64,000 nt of DNA from Halomonas heilongjiangensis (GCF_002879645.1 NZ_PNRE01000100.1:111288-175287); one strand, 5' to 3'; numbered from the stretch's first letter, positions 34,935 to 45,600 are shown. The notes: generated by a model from the letters alone, not told the origin. Program-made: numbers and translations.

Positions 34935-37757
34935 TCAAGGTTCGCCGCGATCGGGCTCCCCGCACTCGGCAAGGATGAACGATCGGGCGGCGTCGCGCAG
35001 CCTGACCGCTTCCGCCCAGCCGGTGGTCGTCGGTTGGATCGCCTCACCGACGCTGACCCGCACCTTGCCGGGGTGGGGCAGCCACTCGCGACCGCGCAGC
35101 GCGTCCCGGGTACCCTGCAGGGCCACCGGCAGCACCGGCACGCCGCTCTGCACGGCGATGACGAAGGCCCCCATGTGGAAGGCCCCGACCCCGGCCTGCG
35201 AGTGGAAGGTGCCCTCGGGAAAGAACGCCAGGGAGTCGTCGCCCTCGACGGCGGCGAAGATCCGTTGCGTGTCGCGGGTGGCCTGGCGGGGGTCGAAGCG
35301 CTCCACGAACAGCACCCCCATGCGCGTCAGCACCAGGCGAGAGAACCAGCGGCGCTGGAGCTCGGCCTTGGCCAGGTAGCGGAAGCCGCGGGGTAGCGCC
35401 GCCGTCAGCACCAGGGCGTCGAGGTAGCTGGCATGGTTGGCCACCAGCACGCAGGGCGCCCGGCGGGGCAACCGATCCACGCCGTGCCGTTCGATGGAAA
35501 GGCCGGCGAGCTCCGCGGCCAGGCGGGCGACATGATGCGCGACGCGCCAGCGCCAGGCGAGCCGCGGCAGCGGCATGGCGAGCATGCACAGCAGGGCGGC
35601 CCCCAGCCCGAAGACGCCCCAGGCGTAGGCGGCATAGAGCCGTTCACCGAGTCGTGCCAGCCACAGCCGGGCGCGTTGCGTGCCGGCCCTCGCCGCCAGG
35701 CCGAGCGCCTGGCGCCAGACGGGCGCGCCGCCCTGGCCGAGGCGACCGCTGCGGTAGAGCTCGGCGGTGGCCGCACGGCGGAGCTTGCCGCTGGAGGTCT
35801 TCAGCACGCTATGGGGCGGGACCAGGCGGATGGCATCGGCCGGGACGTTGACGATGTCGACCGTGACATCGCGGATCGCCTGGGTGATCGCATGGCGTCG
35901 GGCCGGTTCGTCGACCTGGGTTTCGGCCACCACAACCAGCGCCTCGATGCCGCTCTCCGGATCGGGGTCACCGAACACCGCCACGCATCCCTTCCTGACC
36001 CCCTCGACGCGGCCGATGGCCTCCTCGAGGTCGTAGGGGTAGAGGTTGCGTCCGCCGCGCACCAGCACATCCTTGACCCGTCCGCTGATGTAGAGGTCGC
36101 CATCGGCGAGGTAGCCGCGGTCGCCGGTGCGCAGCCACTCGCCATCGAAGAGCTCGCGGGAGGCCGTCGGGTTGTCATAGTAGCCCGCGGTGGCCGAGGG
36201 GCCGCGGAACTCGATGTCGCCCTCGTGTCGCTCCGCCAGCTCGCGGCCATCGCGATCGACGATGTGGACCGCGTAGCCGGGCAGCGGTGGACCGCAGTTG
36301 ACGAAGGTCAGGGGCGGTTCGCGGCCATGGACCGGACGCGCCTGTTGCTTCCCCGTGAAGGCCGCGCGCTCGACCCGGTCGAGCACGAGGCCGCGGCCGG
36401 GCGGGGAGATGCACAGGCCCACCGCCGCCTCGGCCAGCCCGTAGACCGGCATCAGCGCACCGGGGCGTAGGCCACAGGGCGCCAGGGCCTCGGCGAAGCG
36501 CTGCATGGTGCGGGCACTGACCGGCTCGGCGCCGTTGAAGGCGATCCGCCAGCTGCTCAGGTCCAGCCCCTGGAGCCGCTCGGGCGTCAGCGAGCGCAGG
36601 CAGAGCTCGTAGCCGAAGTTGGGGCCGCCGGAGAGGCTGGCCCGGTGGTGATGGATCAGCTCGAGCCAGCGCAGCGGGCGGGCGAGGAAGGCGAGCGGCG
36701 ACATCACCACCAGCGGGATGGCGTGGTAGAGGCTGCCGAGCCAGGCGCCGATCAGGCCCATGTCATGGTAGAGCGGCAGCCAGCTGACGAAGACGTCCCG
36801 GGAGGTCACCTCCAGCCGCTCGCCCATGGCGCGGATGTTCGCCAGCAACTGGCCATGGGTCAGCGTGACGCCCTTGGGGTCGCCGGTGCTGCCCGAGGTG
36901 TACTGCAGCAGTGCCAGGCTCGACGCGGTGGGCGATTCGGCGTCCGCGATGCCGGCAGTCGTCGAGGCATCGAGTTCCGCCACCGTGACGATGGCCGCGA
37001 GTCGCGGCGCCTCGGCCCGCAGCAGGCGCGCCACGCGGCGGGCCTCGGGGACGGTGATCAGGATCTCCACGCCGGCATTGGTCAGGATGCGCCCGTGGCG
37101 TCGCAGGTGCTCCTCGAACTGGGCCGGCCGGGCGGGAGGATAGATGGGCACGGGCACGGCGCCGGCACGCAGGATGCCGAAGAAGGCGATGAAGTAGTCC
37201 GGTTCGGTGGGCAGCATCAGCGCGACACGGCTCCCGGCTGGCAGGCCGCGCCTGCGCAGGGCCGCGGCGATGCCCCGGGCGCCCCGCTCGAGGTCGGCAT
37301 AGCTCAGCGTTCGTGGCGTGTCGTCGCCGGCGTAGATGTGCAGGTGGACACGATCGGGGTGGCGTGCCAGGTGCCAGTCCAGCACGGCATTGAGGCTTTC
37401 GGCGGCGCCGGGGGCGCCCTCCACCGGCGCGCTGTCTGCCGCGGGCGCGACGGGCGACGTCTCGCGACTCGTGCCCGGGGTGGCCAGCAGGATCTCCAGC
37501 AGCTCCGCCGGCGTGTCTGCCATCAGTACGTTCTCGGGGAGCGTGACAGCGAAGGCATCCTCGAGCCTCAGCAGCAGCTCGGAGCGGGCCATGCTGTCGA
37601 GGCCGAGGTCGCGGTCCAGCCGGGTCTCCAGGGTCGGCCGGCGGGTCCCGGCCTGGTGAGGCCGCGTCTCGCGCACCAGGGCATCGATCACCTCGAGCAG
37701 CCGCCGCTGCAGCGCTTCGGCTTCCTGGGGGGGGCGGGTCTCGTTGGATCGGGCCAT
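34935..37757 (-). CDS. ACP - fatty acyl-AMP ligase - PlsC acyltransferase fusion
   Basis: A 940-residue three-domain protein. Residues 15-92 form an acyl carrier domain with the phosphopantetheine Ser at 55 (LGLDSMARSE). Residues about 120-700 are a fatty acyl-AMP ligase: P-loop LQYTSGSTGDPKGV, FAAL-type WLPLYHDMGLIG, YGLAEA, WLRTGDRGYL and C-terminal TSSGKLRR. After a short hydrophobic segment (about 725-745), a PlsC/AGPAT domain carries NHASYLDAL (HX4D, His near 773) and FFPEGTFHS (near 844). A chain could be activated, loaded on the in-cis carrier and transferred to a lyso-lipid acceptor at the membrane. The pathway is not identified. Confidence 0.9.
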   Translation of the reverse strand: MARSNETRPPQEAEALQRRLLEVIDALVRETRPHQAGTRRPTLETRLDRDLGLDSMARSELLLRLEDAFAVTLPENVLMADTPAELLEILLATPGTSRETSPVAPAADSAPVEGAPGAAESLNAVLDWHLARHPDRVHLHIYAGDDTPRTLSYADLERGARGIAAALRRRGLPAGSRVALMLPTEPDYFIAFFGILRAGAVPVPIYPPARPAQFEEHLRRHGRILTNAGVEILITVPEARRVARLLRAEAPRLAAIVTVAELDASTTAGIADAESPTASSLALLQYTSGSTGDPKGVTLTHGQLLANIRAMGERLEVTSRDVFVSWLPLYHDMGLIGAWLGSLYHAIPLVVMSPLAFLARPLRWLELIHHHRASLSGGPNFGYELCLRSLTPERLQGLDLSSWRIAFNGAEPVSARTMQRFAEALAPCGLRPGALMPVYGLAEAAVGLCISPPGRGLVLDRVERAAFTGKQQARPVHGREPPLTFVNCGPPLPGYAVHIVDRDGRELAERHEGDIEFRGPSATAGYYDNPTASRELFDGEWLRTGDRGYLADGDLYISGRVKDVLVRGGRNLYPYDLEEAIGRVEGVRKGCVAVFGDPDPESGIEALVVVAETQVDEPARRHAITQAIRDVTVDIVNVPADAIRLVPPHSVLKTSSGKLRRAATAELYRSGRLGQGGAPVWRQALGLAARAGTQRARLWLARLGERLYAAYAWGVFGLGAALLCMLAMPLPRLAWRWRVAHHVARLAAELAGLSIERHGVDRLPRRAPCVLVANHASYLDALVLTAALPRGFRYLAKAELQRRWFSRLVLTRMGVLFVERFDPRQATRDTQRIFAAVEGDDSLAFFPEGTFHSQAGVGAFHMGAFVIAVQSGVPVLPVALQGTRDALRGREWLPHPGKVRVSVGEAIQPTTTGWAEAVRLRDAARSFILAECGEPDRGEP

Positions 37758-37944
37758 CGGTTACCTCGCGGCTGGCCAGCCTGTTACCCGGATCATTCCG
37801 GGCATGCAGTGACGACTCCAGGGGCCGGCCGGAGTTCATGAGGGGCCACCCCTGGGACGCCCTGTCCCGGGGCGCCATGGCAGCGTATGCTGAGTTGGAC
37901 CCCAGGAATGGCGAGTCTGTGGCAGTCGGGCCGAGGAGAAATGC

Positions 37945-38784
37945 ATGCAAGCCGATCTCGTGGAGCTGCTGGAGAGCTGCGGGCTGAGGCCGCAGGGCGA
38001 GCTTCGCCCGCTGGGCGGCGGCGATATCGCCGCGGTCTACCGCCTGACGACCGACCAGGGAGCGGTGGTGGTCAAGCGCGACGAACCGCCGCGTCTGGCC
38101 GGTGAGGCCGAGGGGCTGCGAGTCCTGCGCGAGGCCGGTACCCGGCTGGTCGTGCCCGCCGTGCTGGCGGAAGGCAACGGCTGGCTGGTGATGGAGGCGC
38201 TGGAGACGACCGCCCGGTCCGCGGCCGACGGGGCCACCCTGGGCGCCGGGCTGCGCGAACTGCATGCCTGTACCGGCGCCGAACACGGCTGGCCACGGGA
38301 CAATGCCTGCGGCAGCACCCCCCAGCCCAATGCACCGCTCGCCGATGGTCGGGCCTTCCAGCGCGAGCGGCGGCTGCTGCCGCTCGCCACGGCCTGCCAC
38401 GCCCGGGGCCTGCTCGATGGCCGCCTGCGCTCGCGGCTCGAGGCCATCGCCGAGGGGCTCGATGCGTGGTTGCCCGATGCCCCGGCGAGCCTGGTCCATG
38501 GCGATCTGTGGTCGGGCAACGTGCTCTTCACTCGGCAGGGGCCGGCGCTCATCGACCCCGCGGTGTACCGCCACTATCCGGAGGTGGACCTGGCGATGCT
38601 GACGCTGTTCGGGTCTCCGGGCGAGGCCTTCTTCACGGCCTACTGGAACGGCGAGGCCCCGGCCGACTGGCCGAGGCGCGAGGCGCTGTTCCAGCTCTAT
38701 CCGCTGCTCAACCACCTGCTGCTGTTCGGCGGTGCCTACCGCAGTGGGGTGGAGCGCACGGTGGCGCGGCTGGAGGCGGCCTGA
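37945..38784 (+). CDS. Fructosamine kinase family protein (YniA-like)
   Basis: A 279-residue protein of the fructosamine-3-kinase/ketosamine-3-kinase family, related to aminoglycoside phosphotransferases. LGGGDIAAVYRL is the ATP-binding loop, VVVKRD the Lys, and HGDLWSGNVLF (about 184-194) the Brenner catalytic loop, followed by LIDPAVYRHYPEVDLAM. It would phosphorylate sugar-amine adducts so they fall apart, repairing glycation. The stop abuts that of the hydrolase gene (TGATCA at 38782-38787), so the two genes converge without a spacer and no separate terminator fits between them. Confidence 0.9.
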   Translation: MQADLVELLESCGLRPQGELRPLGGGDIAAVYRLTTDQGAVVVKRDEPPRLAGEAEGLRVLREAGTRLVVPAVLAEGNGWLVMEALETTARSAADGATLGAGLRELHACTGAEHGWPRDNACGSTPQPNAPLADGRAFQRERRLLPLATACHARGLLDGRLRSRLEAIAEGLDAWLPDAPASLVHGDLWSGNVLFTRQGPALIDPAVYRHYPEVDLAMLTLFGSPGEAFFTAYWNGEAPADWPRREALFQLYPLLNHLLLFGGAYRSGVERTVARLEAA

Positions 38785-39741
38785 TCAGCCGGCGCGCTTC
38801 CGCCTCAGCCAGGCGAGTCCCCGCCGCCACCAGGGCACTCCGTGGTGGCGGTCGGTGGCCGGCAGCAGGTCGCGCCGGGGGCGAGTGAGGAAGTCGGCGA
38901 TGGGGGCGACCTGGCTCGCCCGGTCGAGCATCGGGGCGTGGCCGCAACCGGGTACCTCGAGGCGGACCAGGCCGGGATGGACCTCGGCCATGCGCGTCAC
39001 GCTGTCGGCGCGCAGCAGCGGCGAGGTCGCGCCGCGGATCACCATCAGCGGGCAGCGGATCGCCTGCCAGTCGGCCCAGGTGTCGCGGGGGGTGTCGTGG
39101 ATGAATTGCTCGCCGATGCGTGGATCGTAGTGGTAGGTCCAGCTGCCGTCGGGCAGGCGGCGGGCGCTGTCCAGTGCCAGGCGGCGCCAGGCATCGTCGC
39201 CCGTGATGCCGAAACCGCCGTAGTGGCGGCGCAGTTCCGCCTCCAGTTCGCCGAAGCGAGAGAAGCGGTGGGGCACGCCGAAGTAGGTGGCCAGTGAGGC
39301 CAGGCCGTCCGGGTCGAGCTCGGGGCCCACGTCGTTGAGCACCAACCGCTCGATGCGCCCGGCGGTGTCGGCCTCGGCGGCCAGCAGCATGCCCAGCAGG
39401 CCCCCCATGGAGGTGCCCACCCAGGGCACCCGCTCCAGGCCGAAGTGGTCGAGTACCGCCACGGCCACCGTCATGTAGTGGGAATAGAGATAGTCATGGG
39501 CGGGGTAGAGCGACCAGCTCGATAGCCCGCGCCCGGGCGTGTCCGGCGCCAGCACCCGCCACCCGGGGCCGAGCTCGCGGGCGAAACCGGCGAAATCGCC
39601 ACCGTGGCGCGCCAGGCCATGCCAGGCGATCACGGTCCTCGGCGCCCCGGGGTGCCAGATGCGCACGGCCACGTCGAGTTCCCGTACCCGGACCAGTTCC
39701 AGTGCCTCCATCGCTGCCTCCATCGAAGGATCATGCTGCAT
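38785..39741 (-). CDS. Alpha/beta-fold hydrolase
   Basis: A 318-residue hydrolase. The oxyanion block is WHGLARHGGDF, the nucleophile elbow GTSMGG (Ser111), and the catalytic His lies in GCGHAPML (about residue 273). The length and order suit lipase, esterase or haloalkane-dehalogenase-like enzymes; no substrate is evident. The first ATG at 39741 is followed by two more Met at residues 7 and 11, and either could be used. A Lys/Arg-rich C-terminus (RRGLAWLRRKRAG) is unusual and may associate with membranes. It is divergent from tolC. Confidence 0.85.
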   Translation of the reverse strand: MQHDPSMEAAMEALELVRVRELDVAVRIWHPGAPRTVIAWHGLARHGGDFAGFARELGPGWRVLAPDTPGRGLSSWSLYPAHDYLYSHYMTVAVAVLDHFGLERVPWVGTSMGGLLGMLLAAEADTAGRIERLVLNDVGPELDPDGLASLATYFGVPHRFSRFGELEAELRRHYGGFGITGDDAWRRLALDSARRLPDGSWTYHYDPRIGEQFIHDTPRDTWADWQAIRCPLMVIRGATSPLLRADSVTRMAEVHPGLVRLEVPGCGHAPMLDRASQVAPIADFLTRPRRDLLPATDRHHGVPWWRRGLAWLRRKRAG

Positions 39742-39822
39742 GGCAGCATAGCGGACTTTCTTGCGTTGCGGAAAAGTTCCACATTTCGCCGCCTGGGTGC
39801 GATTGATTCGTCATAAAAACAT

Positions 39823-39846
39823 GCGAGAATGTATGTATGTTCTCGC
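39823..39846. promoter_or_regulatory. Palindrome before tolC, possible operator
   Basis: GCGAGAA (39823-39829) and TTCTCGC (39840-39846) form perfect seven-base arms around TGTATGTATG. It lies 22 bases before the tolC start, within the likely promoter or leader. The core resembles AcrR-type operators (TGTATG half-sites), but it shares less with the two palindromes at 41342 and 47436 than those share with each other. Confidence 0.5.
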
Positions 39847-39867
39847 TCCCAGATCAAGGATGAGCCG

Positions 39868-41331
39868 ATGATGCCTCTCCGCACCTCCCGTCATTCATCT
39901 CGAACCGGCGGCTGGCTGGCCCGCCGCGCCCTGCTGCCGGCCCTGATCGCGTCGGCCTGCGCCGGGCCGCTGCAGGCCGCCGACCTGCTGACCATCACCC
40001 GGGACGCCCTGGACAACAATGCCGAGCTGGCCTCGGCACGTTCCCGGTTCGGCAGCGTGGAGGCCGGCCGGGACGTACAGCGGGGGGATCTGCTGCCCCA
40101 GGTCAATGTCTCGGGCAACGTGACGCACAACCGCCAGTACGAGAGCCAGACGGGGGGATTCCAGACCGGGGTCGGGCTCGACGACCGCTTCAACAGCGCC
40201 GGCGTGGTGCTGGAAGCCAGCCAGGCGCTCTTCGATGCCCGCAACCGCCGCGAGGTGGAGCAGGCCGAGCGACAGATCGACCAGCAGACCTATCGGTTGG
40301 CGGCCACCGAGCAGCAGGTGCTGCTCGACGTCGCCGGCGCCTACTTCGATATCCTGCGTGCCCACGAGATACTCGGCGCGCGCCGTGCCCAGGAGCGTGC
40401 CATCGGCCGCCAGCTCGAGCAGGCCCGCGAACAGTTCGAGGTGGGGCTGATCGCGATCACCGAAGTGGAGGAGGCCCAGGCGAGATTCGACCAGTCGCGG
40501 GCCGAGCGCATCGTCGCCGAGAGCAACCTCCAGGTCAGCTTCGAGGCGCTGGAGCGCCTGACCGGTCAGCGCTACCCTGACATCGATGCCTTGAACGAGG
40601 AGATGCCCATCGTGCCGCCGAGTCCAGGTGGCCGCGACCACTGGGTGGAGCTGGCGCTGGGGCACAACCCCCTGGTGCTGGCCCAGCAGGCCGGCGTCGA
40701 GGTCTCGCGCAGCGCCGTCGGGGTGTCGAGGGCGCAGCGACTGCCGGTGGTCGGGGCCTTTGCCAACTATCAGCGTGCCGACAGCGACAGCGATGCCATT
40801 GAGGGCCATGACTCGTCCAGCCAGGTCGGTCTCTCCGTCAGCCTGCCGCTCTACACCGGCGGCAGCACCAGTGCCGGCATCCGACAGAGCACCTACCTGC
40901 TGGAGTCCAGCCAGTACGACTTCGAGGCACAGCGGCGCGATACCATCCAGCAGGTGCGTTCGCTCTATACCCAGGTGAGTAACGACGTCTCGACGGTGGA
41001 AGCCCGGGCCCAGGCCATCGTCTCCAACGAGAGCGCCCTGGAGGCCACCCGCTCGGGCTACGAGGTGGGCACGCGTAACATCGTCGATGTGCTCAATGCC
41101 GAACAGAACCTCTACGATGCCGTCGCCGACTACGCCCAGGCCCGTTACGACTACGTGATCAACCTCCTGTCACTGCGGCAGCAGGCGGGGGCGCTGGATG
41201 TCGCGGTCATCGAGGAGCTGAACGGTTGGCTCGACGGCGACAGCGTCTCCTTCATGTTGCCCCGGGAGGGCGAGCGCTTCGACGAGGCCATGCAGATCGG
41301 TGAGCGCCACGCCCCTGACGAGGGTGGTTAG
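39868..41331 (+). CDS. TolC-family outer-membrane efflux channel
   Basis: A 487-residue outer-membrane factor with a signal peptide ending at LQAA (about residue 43 from ATG 39868; the second ATG is 39871). Two OEP repeats run about 50-230 and 265-450; helices such as VEQAERQIDQQTYRLAATEQQVLLDVAGAYFDILRA and RYDYVINLLSLRQQAG show the alpha-barrel. AAGGATGAG precedes the start. It is the trimeric exit duct for the MexAB-type pump encoded downstream. The channel gene sits first in this locus, whereas oprM usually follows mexB. A palindrome lies between it and mexA. Confidence 0.9.
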   Translation: MMPLRTSRHSSRTGGWLARRALLPALIASACAGPLQAADLLTITRDALDNNAELASARSRFGSVEAGRDVQRGDLLPQVNVSGNVTHNRQYESQTGGFQTGVGLDDRFNSAGVVLEASQALFDARNRREVEQAERQIDQQTYRLAATEQQVLLDVAGAYFDILRAHEILGARRAQERAIGRQLEQAREQFEVGLIAITEVEEAQARFDQSRAERIVAESNLQVSFEALERLTGQRYPDIDALNEEMPIVPPSPGGRDHWVELALGHNPLVLAQQAGVEVSRSAVGVSRAQRLPVVGAFANYQRADSDSDAIEGHDSSSQVGLSVSLPLYTGGSTSAGIRQSTYLLESSQYDFEAQRRDTIQQVRSLYTQVSNDVSTVEARAQAIVSNESALEATRSGYEVGTRNIVDVLNAEQNLYDAVADYAQARYDYVINLLSLRQQAGALDVAVIEELNGWLDGDSVSFMLPREGERFDEAMQIGERHAPDEGG

Positions 41332-41341
41332 TCATCTAACA

Positions 41342-41369
41342 TTTACATCCATACATGGATGAATGTAAA
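41342..41369. promoter_or_regulatory. Operator-like palindrome before the RND adaptor gene
   Basis: A 28-base imperfect palindrome: the left arm TTTACATCCATACA and the inverted right arm TTTACATTCATCCA agree at 12 of 14 positions. It lies 43 bases before the adaptor gene. Its inverse shares TTTACATTCAT and TGTATGGATG with the site at 47436-47463 upstream of the tetR gene. It therefore is a strong candidate for the binding site of that TetR-family protein. Confidence 0.7.
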
Positions 41370-41411
41370 ATTCGTCCACTTACCGATCTACTCAACGGGT
41401 TGAGAGAAGTC

Positions 41412-42686
41412 ATGAGAACGATGATCCGTAGTGGCCGGGCCGTTCTGCTGGTGCTGGCCGCAGGCCTGTTGCTGGCGGCCTGTGGTCAGGACGAGACACC
41501 ACAGCAGCAGGCGGCCGGTGGCCAGGAACGGCCTCCGCGGTCGGTGGAGGTGGGGCAGATGGCCCGGCAGGATATCCCGCTGGACAAGTCCTATCCCTCG
41601 TTGTTGCGCAGTGATGACGAGGTCACCCTGGTGGCCCGGGTCACCGGCTTCCTCGAGGCCAGGCACTTCGAGCCCGGTCAGCTGGTGGAGGCCGGACAGC
41701 GTCTCTATACCATCGAGCCGGACCTCTACCAGGCGGCGGCCAGCCAGCGTGAGGCCGACCTGCAGAGCGCCCGTGCCGAGCTGTCCCGCGCCCAGCGGGA
41801 TGCCGACCGCTTCGAGCAGCTGTTGAGCCAGAACTCGGTGAGCCGCCAGCAGTATGACCAGGCGAGAACCGAGCTGGGCGTCGCCCAGGCCAGCGTCGCC
41901 CAGGCCGAGGCGGCCCTGGCGAGCGCCAACATCGATCTCGGCTATGCCGAGGTGACGGCGCCGGTGGCCGGCATGATCGGCCTCGGCCAGGTCAACGTGG
42001 GCAACCTGGTCAGCGCCGGTACCGAGCTCGCCACCATCACCCCGCTGGATCCGCTGGAGGTGCGCTTCCAGTTGCCCCAGCGCGATGCCTTCGAGCTGCG
42101 CCGTCAGCTCGATGACCAGCCCCTGTCGGCGGTCGGTGCCAGCCTGCAGACGCCGGTTCTGGAGGGCAACGCGACAGGGCACCTGCAAGGGAGCCTGACC
42201 TTCCTGGGGTCGCGGGTCGACGAGGGCACCAGTACCGTGCAGGCTTCGGCCACCTTCGCCAACCCCGATGCTCAGGTGCTGCCCGGCCAGTTCGTGCGAG
42301 TGCGCCTCGAGGGCATGAAGCGCTTCGATGTGCTGGCGGTGCCCGAGATCGCGGTGACCCAGGGGCTGATGGGCCCCCAGGTGTTCGTGCTGGACGAGGA
42401 CAACGTCGCCCGTTCCCGTACCGTGGCCCTGGGCGAAGTGGCCGGGCCCTGGCAGATCATTCGTGAGGGGCTGGAGCCCGGTGACCGGGTCGTGGTCGGT
42501 GATCCGGCCGGCATCGAGCCCGGTACGCCCATCGACCCGCTGCCCTTCGGGGGGGATGCCGGCGAGATCGTCGACGCGGTCGAGGAGGCCGAGGCCGAGG
42601 CCCGGGAAGAGGCCCAGGAAGCCGCGGCGACGGCCATGGAGGAGGGCCAGGCCTCGGCGCCGAATGAAGAGGAAGGGGATCAATGA
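41412..42686 (+). CDS. RND efflux periplasmic adaptor, lipoprotein (MexA/AcrA-like)
   Basis: A 424-residue adaptor. The ATG at 41412 follows GAGAGAAG, and the signal is LLVLAAGLLLAAC with lipobox Cys about residue 24. A lipoyl domain (TGFLEARHFEPGQLVEAGQRLYTIEPDLYQ), a helical hairpin, the barrel (VTAPVAGMIGLGQVNVGNLVSAG) and a membrane-proximal domain follow. The C-terminus carries an acidic Glu/Ala-rich tail after about residue 375 (DAVEEAEAEAREEAQEAAATAM), longer than in MexA. It links the pump to the TolC channel. Its stop overlaps the pump start by four bases. Confidence 0.93.
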   Translation: MRTMIRSGRAVLLVLAAGLLLAACGQDETPQQQAAGGQERPPRSVEVGQMARQDIPLDKSYPSLLRSDDEVTLVARVTGFLEARHFEPGQLVEAGQRLYTIEPDLYQAAASQREADLQSARAELSRAQRDADRFEQLLSQNSVSRQQYDQARTELGVAQASVAQAEAALASANIDLGYAEVTAPVAGMIGLGQVNVGNLVSAGTELATITPLDPLEVRFQLPQRDAFELRRQLDDQPLSAVGASLQTPVLEGNATGHLQGSLTFLGSRVDEGTSTVQASATFANPDAQVLPGQFVRVRLEGMKRFDVLAVPEIAVTQGLMGPQVFVLDEDNVARSRTVALGEVAGPWQIIREGLEPGDRVVVGDPAGIEPGTPIDPLPFGGDAGEIVDAVEEAEAEAREEAQEAAATAMEEGQASAPNEEEGDQ

Positions 42687-45600
42687 GCTTTTCCAACTTC
42701 TTCATCAAGCGCCCCATCTTTGCCACGGTGCTGGCCATCATCCTGACCCTGGTCGGGGTGGTGAGCATGCGGGTGCTGCCCATCGAGCAGTACCCCAGCG
42801 TGGTACCGCCCACGGTGTCGGTCCAGGCCACGTTTCCCGGCGCCAATGCCGAGACCGTCGCCCAGACGGTGGCCGCCCCGCTGGCCGAGGCGATCAACGG
42901 CGTCGAGAACATGCTCTACATGACCTCGAACAGTGCCGACAACGGCTCCATGAGCCTCGATGTCGCCTTCGACATCGGCACCGACGGGGACATCAACACC
43001 ATCAACGTCAACAACCGGGTGCAGGGCGCGCTCTCGCAGCTGCCCGAGGCGGTGCAGTCCCAGGGGGTGACCGTGGAACTGCGCTCCAGCTCGATCCTGA
43101 TGCTGGTGGCGCTGATCTCGCCGGAAGGCGACTACAACAACGTCTTCATGCAGAACTACGCCACCCTCAATATCCTCGACGAGCTGCGCCAGGTGCCGGG
43201 GGTGGGTAACGCCGAGGTGCTCGGTGGCGGCGAATTCGCCATGCGCGTCTGGATGGACCCGGACAAGCTGGCCCAGTACGACCTGACGCCCACCGAGGTG
43301 GCCAGTGCCATCCGCGCCCAGAACACCGAGGTGCCGGCGGGTAACCTGGCGGCCACGCCCCAGGGCGAGCCGCGCGCCTATACCTACACCATCACCGCGG
43401 GCGGGCGACTCTCCGACGCCGACGACTTCCGCGATATCTTCCTGCGCACCAACCCCGATGGCTCCGCCCTGCGACTCTCCGATGTGGCGCGGATCGAGCT
43501 GGGGGCGTCCTTCTACGGGGTCGAGGCGCGGCTCAACGGCGCCACCATGACGCCGATCATCATCAACCAGCAACCCGGGGCCAACGCGCTGGAGACGGCC
43601 AAGGCGGTCGAGGCCACCATGGAGGAGCTGGAAGGGCGCTTCCCGCCCGGGCTGGAGTACGTGGTGCCCTATGACACCACGCTGTTCATCGACGCCTCGG
43701 TGAATACCGTCACCAAGGTGTTCATCGAGGCCTTCCTGATCGTCGGCGTCATCCTGTTCATCTTCCTGCAGAACTGGCGCTTCACGGTGATCGCCATGTC
43801 GGTGGTGCCGGTCTCGGTGCTGGCCACCTTCGCCGGCTTCTACATGTTCGGCTTCTCGATCAACCTGCTGACGCTGTTCGCCCTGGTGCTGTCGATCGGC
43901 ATCGTGGTGGATGACGCCATCCTGGTGGTGGAGAACGTCGAGCGGGTGCTCGGCGAGGACGAGTCGATCTCGGTGCGGGACGCCACCATCCGTGCCATGC
44001 GGGAGGTGGGGGGGCCGGTCATCGCCACCTCGCTGATCATGGCCGCGGTCTTCGTGCCGGTGGCCTTCCTCGGCGGCTTCACCGGGCAGATCTACCAGCA
44101 GTTCGCCCTGACCGTGGCCATCTCGGTGGCCTTCTCGGCGTTGATGGCGCTGACCTTCACGCCGGCCCTGAGTGCGATCTTCATCAAGCACAAGCCGCGG
44201 CTCGGCGAGTCGAAGCTGAGGCGGGCGATCAACACGCCGCTGCGCCTGTTCGACCGGCTCTTCGCCGGGATTACCGCCGTCTACATGTGGGTGGTGAGGG
44301 GGCTGGTGAGGTACTGGGGGGTCGCCCTGCTGCTGACCGCGGCGGTCGGCGCCGGCTCCTGGTGGCTCTACGAGCGCACTCCCTCGACCCTGGTGCCCGA
44401 GACCGACCAGGGCATCGTGCTGGCCAGCATCTCGCTGCCCGACTCGGCCTCGCTGGACCGCACCAGCGCCTACATGGCCAGGCTCAGCGAGCAGATCGAG
44501 GCGATCCCGGGAGTGCGCTACTCCTCGGCGGTGGCGGGGTATGACATCCTCTCCAGCGCGGTGAACACGGCGCGGGGCATCATGTTCATCAACATGGACC
44601 CCTGGGACGAGCGCGAGCTGACCGCCGACGAGCTGGTGGGCCGCATCATGCAACTGGGGGCGCAGATCGAGGGCGGCTCGGCCATGGCCTTCAACGTGCC
44701 GCCGATCATGGGGCTCTCCACCACCGGCGGCTTCACCGGCTACCTGCAGTCCTTCGAGGGGGCCTCGTCCCAGGAGCTCTACCAGGCTTCGCTGCAGGTG
44801 ATGCAGGCGGCCAACCAGCACCCCGCGCTGAACCAGGTGTTCACCACCTTCAACGTCAACGTGCCGGGCTACCGGGCCGAGATCGATCAGCAGAAGGCGC
44901 TGAGCTATGGCGTGGCGCTGGAGGATCTCAATGCCACCCTGTCGAACACCTTCGGCAACGGCTTCGTCAACTACTTCAGCTACCAGAACCGCAACTTCCA
45001 GGTCTACCTGCAGAACGAGGACGAGTTCCGCAAGACGCCGGACGACATCGGCAACGTCTATGTGCGGGGCGGCAACGGCGAGCGGATCCCGCTCTCCGAG
45101 TTCGTCGAGCTCGAGCGCCAGGCCGGCCCGGCGGTGGTCTCGCGCTTCGGGGTCTATCTCGGCGCCCAGTTCCAGGGGAGCCCGGCGCCGGGCTACAGCT
45201 CCGGCCAGGCCATCGAGGCCATGGAGCAGGTCGTCGCGGAGACCCTGGGGGGCAACTGGGGCATGGGCTGGACCGGCACGGCCTACCAGGAGAGCAACAT
45301 CGGCAACACCGCCACGCTGGCCATCGTCTTCGGCCTGCTGATGGTGTTCCTGATCCTGGCGGCCCAGTACGAGAGCTGGTCGTTGCCCCTGGCGGTGCTC
45401 ACGGCGACCCCCTTCGCCTTCCTCGGCGGGATCGGCGGGATCGTGTTGCGCGGCCTGGATACCAGCGTCTATGTGCAGATCGGCATGCTGGTGGTGGTGG
45501 GGCTGGCGGCCAAGAACGCCATCCTGATCGTGGAGTTCGCCGAACTCCAGCGCAAGGAACTCGGCAAGACGATCCGCGAGGCGGCGGTGACCGCCGCGGA

